A stretch of DNA of 64,000 nucleotides from UBA2589 sp965223235 (GTDB lineage: Bacteria > Gemmatimonadota > Gemmatimonadetes > Longimicrobiales > Gaopeijiaceae). The notes under the pieces were generated by a model, which worked only from the letters and a program-made list of their open reading frames with translations, ran no database searches and was not told the origin of the DNA. The position numbers and the translations under genes were made by a program. The stretch covers positions 310,001 to 374,000 of the forward strand of contig CBDCVV010000019.1 of NCBI GenBank assembly GCA_965223235.1, given 5' to 3'. Positions 63,729 to 64,000 of the stretch are shown piece after piece. Position 1 is the stretch's first letter; each line of letters opens with the position of its first letter.

Positions 63729-64000
63729 CGAACGTGCACGGGTGGCGCCGACAGGTTGTACGCGCCTCGATCGGCTCCGCGGTCGCATTGCTGGCTTTCT
63801 CGTGGACGCCGGCGGTGCACGCCCAGGGACGAACCCATGCCGTCATCATCGTCGGGTTGGGTGGCGCCGAGGAGTACCGGACCGCGTTTCACGACCACGC
63901 CTCGCGTATTCGGTCGGCCCTCATCGACAAGCACGGAATCGCGGCCGCCGACGTCCACTACTTGGGTGAGCGCGTGGAAGTAGACCCAACGGCGATCGAC
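63725..64000 (+). CDS. Secreted protein in the DUF4159-VWA operon, cut by window end
   Basis: The first 92 codons are seen. Signal (IGSAVALLAFSWTPAVHAQ), then a strand THAVIIVGLGGAEEYRTAFHDHASRIRSALIDKHG that resembles the start of C13/caspase-like peptidase folds. The start overlaps the VWA stop (ATGA). The rest lies outside the window. Confidence 0.6.
   Translation, partial: MTNVHGWRRQVVRASIGSAVALLAFSWTPAVHAQGRTHAVIIVGLGGAEEYRTAFHDHASRIRSALIDKHGIAAADVHYLGERVEVDPTAID

Noticed and set aside
1..64000. tRNA, rRNA, CRISPR array, prophage or plasmid origin
   Set aside because: I saw no cloverleaf-like CCA-ended genes, no regular repeat-spacer pattern and no phage or replication genes. A tRNAscan run would be needed to exclude a hidden tRNA.

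Overview
The window is 64 kb of high-GC bacterial chromosome, densely coded on both strands. It shows no rRNA, tRNA, CRISPR array or phage genes that I can recognise. The gene content suggests a free-living, probably marine or soil, member of Gemmatimonadota or a close relative. The indicators are several large S9 peptidases with beta-propellers, a PadR plus ADOP-type macrolide-export permease, a DUF5916 outer-membrane protein, six-bladed propeller lipoproteins, a PQQ dehydrogenase, multihaem cytochrome-TPR lipoproteins and a DUF4159/VWA operon. This assignment is an inference from gene content; no marker gene is present to settle it.

Region 1 (1-2.9 kb) is an accessory patch. Three imperfect palindromes with RYYYAAC...GTTRRRY-type ends (about 77-1503, 2070-2166 and 2771-2883) look like integron attC sites. 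They separate small minus-strand membrane-protein genes. The first site is split exactly at its core by an IS110/IS1111-type element (about 166-1496). Its transposase gene is frameshifted and its 3' non-coding part is rich in hairpins and could be the guide RNA used by this family. No integron integrase is in the window.

Region 2 (2.9-31.9 kb) is mostly housekeeping and envelope metabolism. It opens with a dimethylargininase gene divergent from a MarR-GNAT fusion gene, with twin palindromic operators between them. Then come a methyltransferase, a DNase I-like lipoprotein, a tandem UspA protein, a DUF3943 outer-membrane protein, and a VOC/dihaem cytochrome/octaheme-TPR cytochrome/amidase cluster. 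These are followed by TonB, ProX, an esterase, an S9 peptidase, a PQQ dehydrogenase with a degenerate GGDEF protein, an AhpD-like/TetR pair with its operator, a cupin, a phosphodiesterase, a DEAD-box helicase and a low-molecular-weight phosphatase.

Region 3 (31.9-40 kb) holds the most unusual gene. It is a DsbA/FrnE-family oxidoreductase whose first active-site cysteine codon is UGA, followed by a PWC motif and a downstream hairpin, so it is a probable selenocysteine protein (33155-33814). The same region has an aminoglycoside-phosphotransferase-like kinase, an amidohydrolase, an aspartate-type aminotransferase, a second DsbA-fold protein without CXXC, and a DEAD-box-like protein that has lost its ATPase motifs but keeps a DbpA-type RNA-binding tail.

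Region 4 (40-64 kb) carries the DUF5916 protein, zinc-ribbon and NudC genes, an outer-membrane protein, a large alpha/beta-hydrolase lipoprotein, a cyclophilin, an ABC exporter, and the PadR-ADOP unit with its palindrome. It continues with an S41 and two more S9 peptidases, two small secreted lipocalin-like proteins, and the DUF4159-VWA operon, which runs off the right edge.
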